DNA from: Lysobacterales bacterium
Lineage (GTDB): Bacteria > Pseudomonadota > Gammaproteobacteria > Xanthomonadales > Xanthomonadaceae
DNA length: 13,851 nt
NCBI GenBank assembly: GCA_015655035.1
Contig: JAATFS010000461.1
Location: 1-13,851 of the forward strand
Direction: 5' to 3'
The notes beneath the pieces are model-generated. The model was not told the DNA's origin. It worked only from the letters and a program-made list of their open reading frames with translations, and did not search any database. This document shows, piece after piece, positions 12,865 through 13,851 of this stretch. The translations under genes were made by a program, and so were the position numbers. Every line of letters starts with the position of its first letter. Positions within the stretch are counted from its first letter, which is position 1.

Positions 12865-13347
12865 ATGTTCGCAACCTCCACGCTCACCGGCAGCAAGCCG
12901 GAACAGTACACCCAGTTGCTGGCCCAGGCCCGGGCGCTGGTCCACGGCGAGCCCGACCGGATCGCCAACGCCGCCAATCTGTCGGCACTGATCTTCCATG
13001 CGCTGCCGGCGCTGAATTGGGCCGGCTTCTATTTCTATGATGGCCGCGAGCTGGTGGTCGGTCCGTTCCAGGGCCTGCCGGCGTGCGTGCGCATTCCGCT
13101 GCACAAGGGTGTATGCGGGGCGGCGGCAAGCACCCGGCAGACCCAGCGCATTGCCGATGTCGATGCGTTTCCCGGGCATATCGCCTGCGACTCGGCGTCG
13201 CGTTCGGAAGTGGTGGTCCCGCTGGTAAAGGATGGCACGCTGATCGGTGTGCTCGACCTCGACAGCCCGGAACTGGCACGCTTCGACGCAGACGACCAAC
13301 AGGGACTGGAAGCCATCGCACAGGTGTTCGTCGGCGCGCTGGCGTGA
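12865..13347 (+). CDS. msrC: free methionine-(R)-sulfoxide reductase (GAF-domain fRMsr)
   Basis: Reduces free L-methionine-(R)-sulfoxide to methionine with thioredoxin, an oxidative-damage repair function in the cytoplasm. The 160-aa protein is one GAF domain of the usual family length. The family signature is intact: DRIANAANLSAL (31-42), NWAGFYFYDGRELVVGPFQGLPACVRIP (51-78), GVCG (82-85), DAFPGHIACDSASRSEVVVPL (100-120) and GVLDLDSPELARFD (128-141). The three redox cysteines are C74, C84 and C108. ATG at 12865 is chosen; the in-frame TTG two codons earlier is unlikely. There is no ribosome binding site, but a -10 element lies six bases upstream, so the mRNA may be leaderless. The stop codon overlaps the GTG start of the TfoX-like gene by four bases, so the two are co-translated. 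It shares a sulfur amino acid theme with the left-end genes but is 10 kb away. Confidence 0.95.
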   Translation: MFATSTLTGSKPEQYTQLLAQARALVHGEPDRIANAANLSALIFHALPALNWAGFYFYDGRELVVGPFQGLPACVRIPLHKGVCGAAASTRQTQRIADVDAFPGHIACDSASRSEVVVPLVKDGTLIGVLDLDSPELARFDADDQQGLEAIAQVFVGALA

Positions 13348-13706
13348 GCGCCGAGCGGCTGCGCAATATCGGGCCCAAGAGTGCGGCCTGGCTGCGCCAG
13401 GTCGGCTTGAGATCGCAACAGGACCTGCATGCTGCCGGCGCAGTCGGCGCTTTCCTGAAGGTGCGCCGCGCCGGCTTCAAGCCCAGCCTCAACCTGCTGT
13501 ATTCGCTGGAAGGTGCGCTGGTCGGTTGTCACTGGCAACAGATCCCCGAAGCAAGGCGCCAGCAATTGCAGGCCGAATACGCGGCGGCGGCCGCCAACCT
13601 GCCGCCGCCGCGTGGCCACGTGATCGCGGCGCCGGTCTACTCGAGCCAACCAGACACCGATGACGAGGCCGTCGCTTTACCGACCACCGGGCGCGACGAA
13701 ATCTAA
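13344..13706 (+). CDS. TfoX/Sxy C-terminal-domain protein
   Basis: Small (120 aa) cytoplasmic protein carrying only the C-terminal domain of the TfoX/Sxy family: SAERLRNIGPKSAAWLRQVGLRSQQDLHAAGAVGAFLKV at about 2-40, a helix-hairpin-helix-like segment, then FKPSLNLLYSLEGALVGCHWQQIP. In Haemophilus and E. coli the full two-domain protein promotes competence-gene expression with CRP; stand-alone C-terminal forms are common and their function is not established, so a competence role should not be assumed. After residue about 90 comes a Pro-rich, acidic, likely disordered tail. The start is GTG at 13344, overlapping the reductase stop by four bases (GTGA), which indicates translational coupling; the longer in-frame opening lies inside the reductase gene. 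It converges with the ABC ATPase gene with only 12 bp between stop codons and no visible terminator. Confidence 0.88.
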   Translation: MSAERLRNIGPKSAAWLRQVGLRSQQDLHAAGAVGAFLKVRRAGFKPSLNLLYSLEGALVGCHWQQIPEARRQQLQAEYAAAAANLPPPRGHVIAAPVYSSQPDTDDEAVALPTTGRDEI

Positions 13707-13718
13707 GCACGCCGGACG

Positions 13719-13851
13719 CTAGGACGCGGTACCGGCAATCGGGATCACCATCGGGGTTCCGGTCACCGGGTCGGGCACGACCATCGCCCGCAGTCCGAAC
13801 GCGGCCTCGATCAGCGCCGGCGTGATCACCGCCTGCGGCGCACCGGTGGCC
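13719..13851 (-). CDS. ABC transporter ATP-binding protein, iron-complex/B12 type (C-terminal end only)
   Basis: Only the last 43 residues are in the window; the gene continues beyond the right edge. The stretch APQAVITPALIEAAFGLRA, then VVPDPVTGTPMVIPI, matches the C-terminus of FecE/BtuD/HmuV-type ATPases that energise uptake of ferric siderophores, heme or cobalamin (usual pattern: G-x-P-x-x-V-L-T-P, helix, AFG, then PDPxTGxPxVxP). The nucleotide-binding motifs are outside the window, so activity cannot be assessed and the substrate is unknown. The assignment rests on this C-terminal motif alone. It is convergent with the TfoX-like gene. Confidence 0.8.
   Translation of the reverse strand, partial: ATGAPQAVITPALIEAAFGLRAMVVPDPVTGTPMVIPIAGTAS

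Overview
This is a GC-rich chromosomal segment from a gammaproteobacterium of the Xanthomonadaceae (Lysobacteraceae), probably Xanthomonas or a close relative. The evidence is the cystathionine gamma-lyase-like protein, which closely resembles the Xanthomonas oryzae enzyme as I remember it, together with the DUF4398/OmpA pair, the phasin-family gene and the large TonB-dependent receptor next to an exported peptidase. This is core, housekeeping-type sequence. I see no IS element, phage gene, CRISPR array, rRNA or tRNA.

Layout from left to right. (1) Minus strand, 1-2516: cystathionine beta-synthase followed by a cystathionine gamma-lyase/synthase-family enzyme cut by the window edge; together they form a reverse transsulfuration (homocysteine to cysteine) unit. 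(2) Minus strand, 2634-2985: a small DUF465 (YdcH-like) protein between two strong hairpins, with an unexplained stretch of about 290 bp upstream. (3) Minus strand, 3273-4531: two translationally coupled exported proteins, a DUF4398 protein and a coiled-coil protein with a degenerate OmpA-like domain. (4) Plus strand, 4711-6428: a RhlE-type DEAD-box RNA helicase with a predicted leader of about 230 nt and a bidirectional terminator. (5) Minus strand, 6435-11476: a TonB-dependent receptor followed by an exported M28 (PSMA-like) zinc peptidase, likely one nutrient-uptake unit. (6) Plus strand, 11675-13706: QueD, a phasin-family protein, a candidate small RNA or structured 3' UTR, free methionine-(R)-sulfoxide reductase, and an overlapping TfoX C-terminal-domain protein. 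(7) Minus strand, 13719 to the end: the C-terminus of an iron-complex-type ABC transporter ATPase.

The most interesting signals are non-coding. Directly behind the phasin gene are two tandem hairpins with identical 8-nt C-rich loops (TCCCTCCC). The second is a perfect intrinsic terminator. The design recalls C-rich-loop riboregulators that pair with Shine-Dalgarno sequences, such as sX13 in Xanthomonas and the CCUCC-motif RNAs of alphaproteobacteria. Two genes, queD and the methionine sulfoxide reductase, have a -10-like hexamer ending exactly 6 nt before ATG and no Shine-Dalgarno, which suggests leaderless mRNAs. The second also has a 19-bp inverted repeat abutting its -10. A cluster of palindromes lies upstream of the TonB receptor. 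All promoter, operator and RNA calls come from reading the sequence and have no experimental support here.
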